The notes under the pieces were generated by a model. It had not been told where the DNA came from, searched no databases, and saw nothing but the letters and a program-made list of their open reading frames with translations. The translations under genes were made by a program, and so were the position numbers. This document shows, piece by piece, positions 49,282 through 58,357 of a DNA stretch of 63,975 bases; the stretch's first letter is position 1, and every line of letters starts with the position of its first letter. This DNA is from Cyanobacteria bacterium QS_4_48_99 (GTDB lineage: Bacteria > Cyanobacteriota > Cyanobacteriia > Cyanobacteriales > Rubidibacteraceae): NCBI GenBank assembly GCA_003021505.1, contig PXPT01000030.1, positions 1-63,975 on the forward strand, given 5' to 3'.

Positions 49282-51423
49282 TTAACTAACCGTACCTGTA
49301 AGCGGAGAACTCGCACTCGCGTAGCTTTTGATCGGGATGCGTCCAGCAAGATAGGCAAATCGTCCGGCTTCGGTTGCTAAACCCATTGCCCGTCCCATAG
49401 CGATGGGATCTTCCGCATGGGCGATTGCGCTATTCACTAACACGGCATCTGCCCCCAACTCCATTGAATAATCCGCCTCAGAAGGAGTACCAATCCCGGC
49501 ATCTACCACCACAGGGACATTTGCTTGTTCAATAATGATTTGGATATTCGCTGCACACTTAACCCCCTGCCCAGAACCAATGGGCGACCCCAAAGGCATT
49601 ACTGTAGAGCATCCCACCTCTTCAAGCTGCTTTGCCAATACGGGGTCAGCATTAATATAAGGCAGAACTGCAAAACCTTTGTTTACTAACTGTTCCGCTG
49701 CCTGCAATGTGCCCACGGGGTCAGGCAGCAAATACTTAGTGTCGGGAACCACCTCTAGCTTCACAAAATTGTTGTCTTCTTGCCCAACTATCTTCGCCAT
49801 CTCTCGTCCAAAGTTGGCGACTCGCACTGCCTCCTCAGCGGTTTTGCATCCCGCAGTATTGGGCAGCATCCACAACTTTGTCCAATCTAGCGCCTCTGCC
49901 AATCCTTCGTGCCCAGGGGCTTGGGTTTGCACGCGACGCACCGCCACCGTCACAATCTCGCTCCCACTGGCAGCAAGACTTTGGCGCATCACCTCCATGT
50001 CTGCATACTTACCAGTGCCCGTCATCAGGCGAGATTGAAAGGTACGCCCCGCGATGGTTAACTCATTATCGCTCTTGCGATTAGCGGTGGAATTCCATTC
50101 CGTTGTTGGTTGTGGCGAGTGACTTGTAACCATTAACTTCTGACCATTATTCCCTTCGCAAGTGTACCGCTTCGTAGAGTGAGAGTTGCCAGTGACTCCT
50201 GAGTAGAATCGATCATAGCGAAAATGCCCCAGTAAGGGATGAGACTTTTGCTGCAAAATCAAGTCTGCCAGGATTGAGGCGGTAATCGGTGCTAGCAAAA
50301 TGCCGTTGCGATGATGACCTGTGGCTAAGACAAGATTCTCACAGGAACTGCTACCGAGAATGGGTAATAAATCAGGGGTTGTCGGTCGAAATCCCCACCA
50401 CAACTCTTCTATTGACCAGTGCTGGATCTCTGGATAGATGCGAGTGGCTCGCTCAATTAGTGTGCGAGTTCCGGCTGGGGTATTGTGGGGTGTCCAGCCT
50501 ACCTCCTCCACTGTCGCGCCAATAATTAAACGTCCGTCTCGCCGAGGAACCAGGTAATTGTCTGTTCCAAATAGCACCTGCTGGATAGGTAAGGGTTGAT
50601 GGTGGGCATGGGTCATTCGCACCGACATCATTTGCCCTTTCAGCGGACGCACCGGAAGCGGCAATAATTCCCTTGCATAGGCACCACTTGCTAAAACATA
50701 CTGATTCGCTCGAAATTCTCCCGCAGACGTTCTTAAGCTGACTACTGAACAATTCTGTCGCTGGATGGCTTCTACGCTGACACCTTCGCGTAAATCGACC
50801 CCCAGGGATTGGGCAGCTTGCCGCAGGGCTTTCATTAACGCCCGGTTGTCTACTTGAGCATCTTCGGGATACCACCAGCCCCCTACTACCTCAGCACCGA
50901 GTCCCGGCTGATAAAGTTGAATGGCTTCTTTGTCTAACCAGGTTGCATCCGAGTTCTGTGTCGAGTAGGAATTGGCTGGTGGAGATTGCAGAGGTGCGGA
51001 GGTGCGAAGGTGCAGAGGGGAAATAGTTTCGTGTGCGTTAGCCTCTCCTCTGCCACTCTGCTCCCCTGCTCCTCTGCTTTTTTCTTCCCTACTCACCTGC
51101 TCCCTATTTTCCCAAGAGGGCAATTCATAAACGGGTGCTAGAATTCCGCTGGTCCAGTAACCTGTATCAACGCCAGTGAGTTCTTCAAGCTTACGAATCC
51201 ATGCTGGGTACAAAGCACGGGATTCTAGGCACAAATCCAACATGGGGCTGGGTGGAATGCCTTCGGCTTGCGGGGCAATCATCCCGGCGGCGGCGTGGGC
51301 GGCGGCTTGCTGGTAGTCACGGCTGAGTACAGTCACAGTTGCGCCACGGAGTTTTAGTTCTACAGCGATCGCTAAACCCATGACACCGCCGCCAATCACT
51401 ATTGTGTCACTTGCTGCATTCAT
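49282..51423 (-). CDS. Fused glycine oxidase ThiO / thiazole synthase ThiG
   Basis: 713 residues from [21 protein letters not shown]; the frame runs to 51471 but the extra 16 residues are not conserved. ThiO part about 1-390: FAD motif [13 protein letters not shown] and [13 protein letters not shown]. It oxidises glycine to dehydroglycine. ThiG part about 455-713: [20 protein letters not shown], catalytic lysine in FVKLEVVPD and [19 protein letters not shown]; it forms the thiamine thiazole. The fusion is normal in cyanobacteria. Unusual: about 42 extra residues near 105-147 encoded by an inserted repeat (50988-51112). Follows DUF4079 by 62 bp. Confidence 0.93.
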   Translation of the reverse strand: MNAASDTIVIGGGVMGLAIAVELKLRGATVTVLSRDYQQAAAHAAAGMIAPQAEGIPPSPMLDLCLESRALYPAWIRKLEELTGVDTGYWTSGILAPVYELPSWENREQVSREEKSRGAGEQSGRGEANAHETISPLHLRTSAPLQSPPANSYSTQNSDATWLDKEAIQLYQPGLGAEVVGGWWYPEDAQVDNRALMKALRQAAQSLGVDLREGVSVEAIQRQNCSVVSLRTSAGEFRANQYVLASGAYARELLPLPVRPLKGQMMSVRMTHAHHQPLPIQQVLFGTDNYLVPRRDGRLIIGATVEEVGWTPHNTPAGTRTLIERATRIYPEIQHWSIEELWWGFRPTTPDLLPILGSSSCENLVLATGHHRNGILLAPITASILADLILQQKSHPLLGHFRYDRFYSGVTGNSHSTKRYTCEGNNGQKLMVTSHSPQPTTEWNSTANRKSDNELTIAGRTFQSRLMTGTGKYADMEVMRQSLAASGSEIVTVAVRRVQTQAPGHEGLAEALDWTKLWMLPNTAGCKTAEEAVRVANFGREMAKIVGQEDNNFVKLEVVPDTKYLLPDPVGTLQAAEQLVNKGFAVLPYINADPVLAKQLEEVGCSTVMPLGSPIGSGQGVKCAANIQIIIEQANVPVVVDAGIGTPSEADYSMELGADAVLVNSAIAHAEDPIAMGRAMGLATEAGRFAYLAGRIPIKSYASASSPLTGTVS
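50988..51112 (-). repeat. Foldback repeat, copy B, inserted in frame in thiO
   Basis: GCAGAGGTGCGGAGGTGC at the left end, core GGGGAAATAGTTTC, then CTCTCCTCTGC and CCTCTGC at 51071-51077. The same design and core occur at 5390-5490. On the thiO strand it encodes [17 protein letters not shown] and flanking charged residues with no stop codon, lengthening ThiO. The matching hypothetical translation of copy A reads SETISPQHLSTWAPLH. Confidence 0.7.
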
Positions 51424-51485
51424 TTTGGGTTGCTCGTTGTTTGTGATCTGTTGCGATGCTCGAGTTACCAATTACCAACAACGAA

Positions 51486-51923
51486 TTAAGGCAGATACTG
51501 TTGCACCACTTCCCAGCCAGTCAGCGAAACGAAAATAAAGCCCAACAATAAAACCGCATTTGTCCCTAAATGGAGCGATCGCGCCCAGGGACGCTTAGGG
51601 CTGATTTGGGTAGCACTCCCAGCCGAAATTAGCACCAACACCACCACGGACAGCCCAGCGATCAGATGGGGTGAGTGTCCAATGCTACCACGATAACCTA
51701 ACGTACCAACTAGACCAATCGCCAGCAGAAGTAAGACTAGAAACACCAGAATGGCACCTGTGATGTAGTGAAAGGGGCGCAGCCAGCCGGGGCGGGTATG
51801 CTTATTCGCGCGTCGGTAAAACATGCTAATCCCTGTTATCCCCAGTAGCAAATAGGCAACACTCGCTAAACCCATTGACCAAGCAGCAATTTTCCAGAGC
51901 CAGAGAAAAGAAGGTAGATCCAA
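51486..51923 (-). CDS. DUF4079 membrane protein
   Basis: 145 residues with four transmembrane helices, about 8-33, 50-75, 83-105 and 118-140. The pattern LRPFHYITGAILVFLVLLL, GHSPHLIAGLSVVVLV and RSLHLGTNAVLL, with histidines in three helices, fits DUF4079, a heme-b-like membrane family of unknown role in cyanobacteria and plastids. It ends 62 bp upstream of thiO-thiG on the same strand, so co-transcription is possible though no functional link is known. Confidence 0.8.
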   Translation of the reverse strand: MDLPSFLWLWKIAAWSMGLASVAYLLLGITGISMFYRRANKHTRPGWLRPFHYITGAILVFLVLLLLAIGLVGTLGYRGSIGHSPHLIAGLSVVVLVLISAGSATQISPKRPWARSLHLGTNAVLLLGFIFVSLTGWEVVQQYLP

Positions 51924-52027
51924 AATGCGATCGCCACGCCTCGATTAACCGACACTTCCATGATAGAAACTAAGGGGCTGCCAGATCTGACAACCCCGAA
52001 CCTTAATAATGTTTTGGATATTACTAA

Positions 52028-52348
52028 TCAGAGCTTGGCAGTTGCTGTTGTGCCTGTGTTGTTTTGAATATCTGTTTTTGAGCCGTTGCTTTCGTTAATG
52101 CTAAGGCGATCACAGGGAATAGTATCTGAAACAATCGCACTTGCCATCATTCCCGTATGAATTTCTAACAAAGCTTCTGGCACTGCTTCAAACATTAAGC
52201 GTTGTCCTGGAAATACTACCCGCTCAAAGTACCAGTTGGCAATATTTGTAATCCGAGCAACCTGGATCTTGCTCGTGGCATTGACGTAACAGCAAAGGAC
52301 ACTATTTTCTTGCTGCGTATCGGGGACGGGATCAATAAGTTGAGACAT
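52028..52348 (-). CDS. DUF1830 protein
   Basis: 106 residues. The core VLCCYVNATSKIQVARITNI, ANWYFERVVFPGQRLMFEA and IHTGMMASAIVSDTIPCDRL is the DUF1830 signature, found only in cyanobacteria and plastids and of unknown function. The N- and C-termini are polar. Divergent from the radical-SAM gene with about 473 bp between them. Confidence 0.85.
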   Translation of the reverse strand: MSQLIDPVPDTQQENSVLCCYVNATSKIQVARITNIANWYFERVVFPGQRLMFEAVPEALLEIHTGMMASAIVSDTIPCDRLSINESNGSKTDIQNNTGTTATAKL

Positions 52349-52821
52349 GATACCTGAGAGCCTTACCTTATTTTCTTTACTTAACTTTACATTTGCTATC
52401 TGATTCTAAGTTAACATAAGCGATCCCCGTTGGTTGTCTATCTGAATACAAATCTTGTTTTCCGCATTATTATTGGTGGCAATTAGCGACTGTCGGCAAA
52501 GATGTGCTGAGTTAATTTTTCCCCCGCTAGGGGCGAGGATGTTTCTTAAAGCCGGGAAAAAGCTAACCTATATTAATATGACGGCGACTTCTACCGCTAA
52601 GTTAAGATTTATAAAAGTTCCTCTAAGCATTCCCGAACTTGCTGTAGGCTAACTCAAATCTTCTGGTTATTGACACTAAAGGCGATCCCAGACTTTGCAC
52701 TATAGTAGAGTGGACGATATCTTTCCTCAGATAGGGATTTTTTATCATAATAGAAAGTGAGAAAACTTAACCGGACAAGCTCATTAACCCAACCCCTCTA
52801 ATCTAAGATTAAGAACTGCCG
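52349..52821. other. Divergent intergenic region DUF1830 / radical-SAM gene
   Basis: About 470 bp without a supported gene; a 65-codon plus-strand frame (52455-52652) has no recognisable content. A TTGACA at 52674-52679 and TATAGT at 52705-52710 are present but spaced too far apart to be a normal promoter pair. A small CCCCCGCTAGGGGCG dyad lies at about 52522-52536. Confidence 0.4.
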
Positions 52822-54390
52822 ATGACACAGCGAATCCTATACGTTCGTCTCCCCTGCAATCCTATTTTTCCCATTGGTGTCGTCTATCTCGCTGACCACA
52901 TTCATAAATGCTTCCCAGATATAGAACAGCGGATATTCGACATGGGAACGGTTCCTCCCCTAGATTTCGGAAAATCCCTTGATGCCTGTATCGATGAGTA
53001 CCAGCCCACGCTGCTGGTATTTTCTTGGCGCGATATCCAGATTTATGCTCCCGTCGGTGGTCGAGGTGGCAATCCCCTCCAGTATGCATTTGAATTCTAC
53101 TACGCCAAGAATCCTCTCAAAAAGCTGCGAGGCGGATTAGGTGGCTTGCGGGTAACAGCGGCTTACTACGGCGAACTCTGGCGCAACCAGGGTCTAATCA
53201 AGCGAGGGCAAAAACGAGCCCAGAGGTACCAGCCAGATGCTCGTATTGTCGTAGGCGGCGGTGCTGTTAGCGTTTTCTATGAGCAGCTAGAGCAGAAGTT
53301 GCCCAAAGGGACAATTGTTTCAGTCGGTGAGGGAGAAACCCTACTGGAAAACTTGATTCGCGGTGAGGATTTCTCCGGTGAGCGCTGCTATGTAGTGGGC
53401 GAAACCCAACCACGCGAGCAGATGATTCACGAACGCCCCACTCCAGTGGAAAAAACCGCCTGTGATTACGACTACATCGAAAGGATGTGGCCCGAGTTTA
53501 AATATTACCTGCAAGAAAGCGACTTTTACCTGGGCGTTCAAACCAAGCGTGGCTGTCCTCACAATTGCTACTACTGCATTTACACCGTTGTGGAAGGGAA
53601 GAAGGTGCGTGTCAATCCCGCCGATGAAGTCGTGGCAGAAATGCGCCAGCTCTACGACAGAGGCATCCGCAACTTCTGGTTCACAGATGCACAATTTATT
53701 CCAGCGAAAAAGTACATTGGTGATGCTATTGAGTTATTAAAGAAAATTGATAACTCCGGCATGACGGATATCCACTGGGCAGCATACATTCGGGCAGACA
53801 ACCTAACGCCAGAATTATGCGAACTAATGGTGAAAACTGGGATGAACTACTTTGAGATTGGAATTAGCAGTGGCTCGCAAGAACTAGTCCGAAAAATGCG
53901 GATGGGCTACAACCTGCGTACTGTGCTGCAAAACTGCCGGGACTTGAAAGCCGCTGGCTACGACGACCTAGTTTCGGTCAACTACTCCTTTAACGTTATT
54001 GATGAACGATGGGAAACAATTCGCCAAACCATCGCCTACCACCGCGAGTTAGAGCGGATTTTGGGCGAAGATAAAGTAGAACCTGCCATCTTCTTTATCG
54101 GCTTGCAGCCCCATACCCATTTAGAGGAGTATGCTCTCGAAAACGAAATCCTCAAGCCCGATTACAATCCCATGAGCATGATGCCTTGGACGGCGAAAAA
54201 ACTCCTGTGGAATCCAGAACCTCTGGGTTCTTTTTTCGCAGAAGTTTGCCTTCAAGCTTGGCAGCAAAATCCCCATGATTTTGGTCGCGAAGTCATGAAG
54301 ATTCTGGAAGAAAGAGTAGGTTGCGCCGAACTCGAAGAAGCGCTCACCGCCCCGTTAGAACAAAACAAAAAGCTCCCTGCTCTCTCATAA
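52822..54390 (+). CDS. B12-binding-type radical SAM protein, PSII high-light acclimation family
   Basis: 522 residues. Residues 1-190 are a B12-binding-like Rossmann domain (MTQRILYVRLPCNPIFPIGV, VVGGGAVSVFYEQ, IVSVGEGETLLENLI). The radical-SAM core, about 235-450, has the 4Fe-4S cysteines C245, C249 and C252 in RGCPHNCYYC. The whole N-terminus matches the cyanobacterial family named photosystem II high light acclimation radical SAM protein. The substrate is unknown. First gene of a plus-strand run: the DICT/HD gene starts 37 bp on and the pentapeptide gene 19 bp after that. Confidence 0.85.
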   Translation: MTQRILYVRLPCNPIFPIGVVYLADHIHKCFPDIEQRIFDMGTVPPLDFGKSLDACIDEYQPTLLVFSWRDIQIYAPVGGRGGNPLQYAFEFYYAKNPLKKLRGGLGGLRVTAAYYGELWRNQGLIKRGQKRAQRYQPDARIVVGGGAVSVFYEQLEQKLPKGTIVSVGEGETLLENLIRGEDFSGERCYVVGETQPREQMIHERPTPVEKTACDYDYIERMWPEFKYYLQESDFYLGVQTKRGCPHNCYYCIYTVVEGKKVRVNPADEVVAEMRQLYDRGIRNFWFTDAQFIPAKKYIGDAIELLKKIDNSGMTDIHWAAYIRADNLTPELCELMVKTGMNYFEIGISSGSQELVRKMRMGYNLRTVLQNCRDLKAAGYDDLVSVNYSFNVIDERWETIRQTIAYHRELERILGEDKVEPAIFFIGLQPHTHLEEYALENEILKPDYNPMSMMPWTAKKLLWNPEPLGSFFAEVCLQAWQQNPHDFGREVMKILEERVGCAELEEALTAPLEQNKKLPALS

Positions 54391-54427
54391 CCTCCTGCGT
54401 CCGGTGTGATTTATTCAGTTAATCATT

Positions 54428-55837
54428 ATGTTAGAAGGCTCCATTCTAAAAAAGTTATACGCCAACCACCAAAACGGTAAAAAGCCCCTGAACCTGGGAG
54501 TGTATTACAAAAACACCCTAGTTGCTCTGTGTCATGCCTTAGAAGACTTCATTCTAGAGTCTGATAGCGAACCACTGATAATTTCGGTCTTCCAGAAAGG
54601 CAAGTGGTACATGCAAGAGGCAGAGCGTTATGGAGAAATCGCCCAGAAGGCATCTCAGGTAGCAATTCTGGGAACCTCGGATTCAGGCTTTGCGGAACAC
54701 CCCACGGGTGAAATGTTAAACGTGTCGCTGGTGAGTATGGAAGCAAATGACCCGTTGACGCGGGAGTGGCACTTAATCATTCTCTCACCAACTTACACAG
54801 CAATGGTTCTGTGTCAGGAGCTATCCGAGTCTGATTATGGCAACTTGGGACAGCCCAGCAACGACCTAGAGCGAAAATTCTACGGTTTCTGGACATTTGA
54901 GCCGGAATTGGTTTGGGAAACGGCAGAGTTAGTTATTGCTCATATTGGCAGTTACGACCGAGAGTTGCAAGAAGCTTTAACCGCTAAGAAAGGAGAAATG
55001 ACTGTCTCCTTCGGTTTCCAGGAACAGGAAGACCTCGGGGAGGTAGTCTGGCGTGTGGTGGATTATCTCCAGGACACTCAGCAGAATATCTCCCAGCCTT
55101 CGGAAGCTTCCTATCTTCCCTCTTCCGAGGCGCTAGATAACAACCTGGTTTCCAACGAGATACAAGCCTTCTTGCGAATGGCGCAGCTCACCGACCAGGT
55201 AGATGTTACTAATCCCAATGCTGCGGCTGAGGTAACGGCACTGGCAGAAACGATGGCGCACTTATTAGATTTACCCGCTTGGCAGCAGAAGCGCCTGCGC
55301 CTTGCAAGTTGGTTGCACAGGCTGGTGCAGTCGATGGGAACAACAGCCGTTTCTTCCCCGGAAACAGCAGCTAGCTGCGCGCTCAGTTGCACTCTAGATC
55401 CGGGAGTGCAGGCATTACGAACCAGACCAGAGTTACGCGCGATCGCCGAGATCATAACGCATCAGACCGAGCGTTGGGACGGCACTGGCTATCCAGGCGG
55501 ACTAGCTTACGATGACATTCCGCTAGAGTCAAGAATTCTGGCGCTGGTTGCAGACTTTCAGTGGCAAGTCAATAACATCCGGTTATACCAGCCAGCGGAG
55601 AATGATCCATACCCTAGCCGCGAAGAAACGTTTTCCCAAGCATTGGCAGAGTGTCAGGCAGAAGCTAATCAGGCATTTGACCCGAAGCTGATTGAAACCC
55701 TAGGACTGGTAGTGATGGGAATGCAGCAGGGAATGGACTTACAGACCAGTCAACCGAATATTACATCGGGGATGTGGTTGCTAGACTCCCCCACAGACCA
55801 AGAGGCGCAGTTAAGCGCTTCTAGCCAACAAACCTAA
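54428..55837 (+). CDS. DICT sensory domain plus degenerate HD-GYP-like domain
   Basis: 469 residues. The N-terminal part, about 1-180, fits the DICT sensory domain (LLVALCHALEDFILE-type start, LIISVFQKGKWYMQEAERYG, ILSPTYTAMVLCQELS). The C-terminal part, about 245-440, is HD-GYP-like: HQTERWDGTGYPGGL (345-359) retains the GYP motif, but the expected HD metal pair is LHRL (296-299) and the HHE motif is HQT. It therefore probably lacks c-di-GMP hydrolase activity and may act as a sensor. The gene lies between the radical-SAM and pentapeptide genes. Confidence 0.75.
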   Translation: MLEGSILKKLYANHQNGKKPLNLGVYYKNTLVALCHALEDFILESDSEPLIISVFQKGKWYMQEAERYGEIAQKASQVAILGTSDSGFAEHPTGEMLNVSLVSMEANDPLTREWHLIILSPTYTAMVLCQELSESDYGNLGQPSNDLERKFYGFWTFEPELVWETAELVIAHIGSYDRELQEALTAKKGEMTVSFGFQEQEDLGEVVWRVVDYLQDTQQNISQPSEASYLPSSEALDNNLVSNEIQAFLRMAQLTDQVDVTNPNAAAEVTALAETMAHLLDLPAWQQKRLRLASWLHRLVQSMGTTAVSSPETAASCALSCTLDPGVQALRTRPELRAIAEIITHQTERWDGTGYPGGLAYDDIPLESRILALVADFQWQVNNIRLYQPAENDPYPSREETFSQALAECQAEANQAFDPKLIETLGLVVMGMQQGMDLQTSQPNITSGMWLLDSPTDQEAQLSASSQQT

Positions 55838-55856
55838 GCTAAAGCGAACAACAAAA

Positions 55857-56537
55857 ATGGAAGTAGATGCAATTCGTGCCGGAAAACGCAAACAACTGTC
55901 CGGAGTAGATTTAGAAGACGAAAACCTTTCTGATAGCCAGTTAGAGCAGGTTAATTTTGCTGGCGCTAACCTAGTGGGAACCGATTTTTCTGGCTCCCAC
56001 CTGAGAGCTGCCCGTTTCGATGGTGCTAACTTACTAGGTGCCCAATTGACCTCTACCGATTTGCGGGCACAACTGCTGGGAGCAAATCTCGTGCAGGCTA
56101 ACTTGAGTAGTGCTGACTTGAGAGGCAGTAATCTCCGAGGCGCTAACTTAATGGGGGCGAAACTAGATAGGGCATCCCTGGCAGGGGCGTTTCTTAGTGG
56201 TGCTAATTTAAACAGCGTCAACTTGCAAGGCGTTGACTTTCGAGGCGCTGACTTGCGAGGCGCAAATTGGAACGGTGCTAATCTCAAAGGCGCAAATCTC
56301 TCCCAGGCAGAGTTACAGGGGGCAAGCCTCAGCGAAGCCAATCTAGAAGAGGCAGACTTGCGAGGGACAAATCTTGCTGGGGCGAATCTCGCGGGAGCCA
56401 ACCTCCTCTGCGCTGAGTTAGAGGGCACTAACCTTGAGAGCGCCAACCTCGAACAAACTTGCCTAGTAGGAACATCCGCAACTGAGCAACTCAGCTCGGA
56501 AGAGACACCTGTGGCCACACCCACCCTCTCCTACTAG
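55857..56537 (+). CDS. Pentapeptide-repeat protein
   Basis: 226 residues, of which about 30-210 are A(D/N)LxX pentapeptides (FAGANLVGTDFSGSHLRAA, ANLSSADLRGSNLRGANLMG), enough for roughly nine coils of a right-handed quadrilateral beta-helix. The start MEVDAIRAGKRKQLSGVDLE and the acidic end are typical of cyanobacterial RFR proteins. Function is unknown; such proteins can mimic DNA or act in regulation. Third gene of the radical-SAM/DICT run, starting 19 bp after it. Confidence 0.88.
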   Translation: MEVDAIRAGKRKQLSGVDLEDENLSDSQLEQVNFAGANLVGTDFSGSHLRAARFDGANLLGAQLTSTDLRAQLLGANLVQANLSSADLRGSNLRGANLMGAKLDRASLAGAFLSGANLNSVNLQGVDFRGADLRGANWNGANLKGANLSQAELQGASLSEANLEEADLRGTNLAGANLAGANLLCAELEGTNLESANLEQTCLVGTSATEQLSSEETPVATPTLSY

Positions 56538-56788
56538 CTATGCCCGAGGACAAAAATAGGAGTAATAGATTTTATAGGCTACGCAAAACTTCTCATCAGG
56601 AACTAATAGCAGTTTAGGGTGTATTGCAAAGCACCCTTAAGATCCAGCTATTGCGTAACTCCTGTTTGATTTTATTTATAGTGTTCGGTCGTCGGTAGAA
56701 ACTACCAAGACTTACAGGTTATACTAATTCTCTAAAATAGAGATACAGATAGACAGAACTACCGAGACTGGAGAAGGGTATAGCTGGT

Positions 56789-57873
56789 GTGCTCAAAATT
56801 GAGGTCGCCGAATCGGTAGACCAGCTCAAAGAAATGCTCGAAAAGCAGCGGTATGACACCCAGCGCAGCAAAGTGCAGGTGCTGTGGTGGCTGAAAACTG
56901 GGCAAGCCCAACAAGTCAATCAACTCACTCATTTGAGTGGCTACCATCGAACCACGATTTCCAGTTGGCTCTCGAAATCTCGTTAGGGAGGACTCGATGC
57001 CTTGCTGGCGGTACGTTCTAAGCCGGGACGACCTACGGCTATCACCGGTAAGATTCGGCAACAGTTAGAGCGAGAACTCGAAGACTCGGAGGGCTTTAGC
57101 AGCTATAAAGAAGTTCAACGGTGGTTGCATGCTTTGGCGGTGTGCAGGTGCCTTACTTTGGCAGTGCATAAAACGGTGCGCTATCACCTCAAAGCGAAAC
57201 TGAAGCAGCCCCGCCCTCGTTCGGAAAAGCAACTTCCTGGAGCAGTTGAGTCCTTTAAAAAAACGCCGGAAACATCATGCAGTCTTACCGGAGTGACAAT
57301 CAACAGCGTCAGCATGCTGGGCAGATTCGTTACGCTCTGTGCCGACGAGAGTCGGGTGGGTCTGTTGAGTGTGCAACTCGTAAACTCACTGGCTTGGGAG
57401 TCAAACCCGTCGGTGAGCTACAGTCGCAGTTTCTCTACCGTTGGCTCTACGGGATAGTCGAGCCTCTCAGTGGTGAGGATTTTATGCTGGAATTCTCTCA
57501 CCTGGACAGTTTTTGCTTTGAGGAGTTTTTATAAGCGATACCCCCGAGGGCGTCATGCCTTCGGCAGATCGCGCAGATGTATCCCCACGAGTTACACCTG
57601 ATTCAGGTTGACAACGCCCAAGCTCATAGCGCCCAGACCTTGACAGTTCCTAACAACATCATCCTGCTATTTCAGCCTCCCTACTGCCGGGAGGTTAATC
57701 CAATTGAGCGGGTGCTCGAACTCAAACGATGGCTACAGTGGCAGCATTTTGATTCCATTGCAGACCTGCAGCAGGCGATTAGTCGATGGGTGAATAGACT
57801 AACGCCTCGACGACTGCAATCGCTCACTCAATGGGGTTGGCTAGTCGATGGTCTATGTGTAGCGGGTATTTAG
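56789..57873 (+). pseudogene. IS630-family transposase, disrupted
   Basis: Helix-turn-helix part: MLKIEVAESVDQLKEML then THLSGYHRTTISSWLSK, ending at TAG 56984-56986; the same frame resumes as GLDALLAVRSKPGRPTAI. A frameshift near 57370-57400 leads to LGVKPVGELQSQFLYRWLYG and EPLSGEDFMLEFSHLD, closing at 57534. After an insertion (57535-57572) the C-terminus reads LIQVDNAQAHSAQTL and QPPYCREVNPIERV, the DNxxH and NPIE catalytic blocks. Not functional. Confidence 0.8.
57535..57572. repeat. 38-bp mini-repeat inserted in the IS630 transposase
   Basis: GCGATACCCCCGAGGGCGTC and onwards to GATCGC interrupts the transposase between FEEFL and MYPHELHLIQ. The ends are GCGAT/ATCGC and the core has a CCCCCGAGGG dyad. 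It resembles other short palindromic repeats of this genome. Confidence 0.5.
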
Positions 57874-57886
57874 AGAATTGGTATTA

Positions 57887-58357
57887 GGCAGTTACTACGA
57901 TACTAGTATTTCTCCGTAACGCACTGCCTCACCATAAGATGTCCGTCCTGAACCGAAACCATTTTGAGTTGACCACACTTCCTATTCGACGCGAACCCCT
58001 AGATTGATTTATGGGGATAGGAGGCGTGGTCACTTCTAATGCTTTTGACCAATGACCGGCAGCAGAGCAGCTCTCTTTTAAAAAGTGTGCCTTCTTGCTG
58101 TCTCTGCTGTGAAATAGGCGGCGAGCCATAATACTTACGTATTAAGGCAGCTTAATTTACGAAAATTACGTGTTATTTCGGTTGCCATCCATTTTTTCCC
58201 TACAGTAGCTTTGGCTGGCACACATCAGTTAGATGTATCTATCCGAACTTATCTGACAGGTTCTGGCTAAGTGTTTCTATCTGTTTTTCTGTGAGGCTTT
58301 GAAAGTAGTCTCTGAAATACCTCAAGCACGTTCCTATCAAAGCTAGAGCGCAAAGTA
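57887..58357. other. Intergenic region with long hairpin (57971-58031)
   Basis: No supported gene. GACCACACTTCCTAT (57971-57985) pairs with ATAGGAGGCGTGGTC (58017-58031) with one mismatch and one G-U, and an inner CCCC/GGGG stem is possible. This could be a mobile mini-element or a structured transcript end. A 66-codon minus-strand frame through it looks like a shadow of the repeat. Confidence 0.5.

Larger units (their letters stand above)
56719..57886 (+). mobile_element. Broken IS630-family insertion element
   Basis: Imperfect terminal inverted repeats lie at 56719-56736 (TTATACTAATTCTCTAAA) and 57869-57886, whose reverse complement TAATACCAATTCTCTAAA matches at 16 of 18 positions. The inner transposase frame is interrupted by a stop, a frameshift and a 38-bp insertion. 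The length of about 1.17 kb suits the family. Confidence 0.8.

Noticed and set aside
52455-52652. 65-codon plus-strand ORF in the DUF1830/radical-SAM spacer
   Set aside because: No family resemblance, no ribosome site and a mixed composition; treated as chance.
52674-52710. Sigma-70 promoter from TTGACA and TATAGT before the radical-SAM gene
   Set aside because: The two hexamers are about 25 nt apart, too far for a normal 16-18 nt spacer.
55811-56524. 237-codon minus-strand ORF antisense to the pentapeptide gene
   Set aside because: The periodic codon pattern of pentapeptide repeats opens the reverse frame automatically; the RFSPxxLAP-like translation is an artefact.
57929-58129. 66-codon minus-strand ORF through the long hairpin
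   Set aside because: Most of it translates the hairpin element; no conserved protein is recognised.
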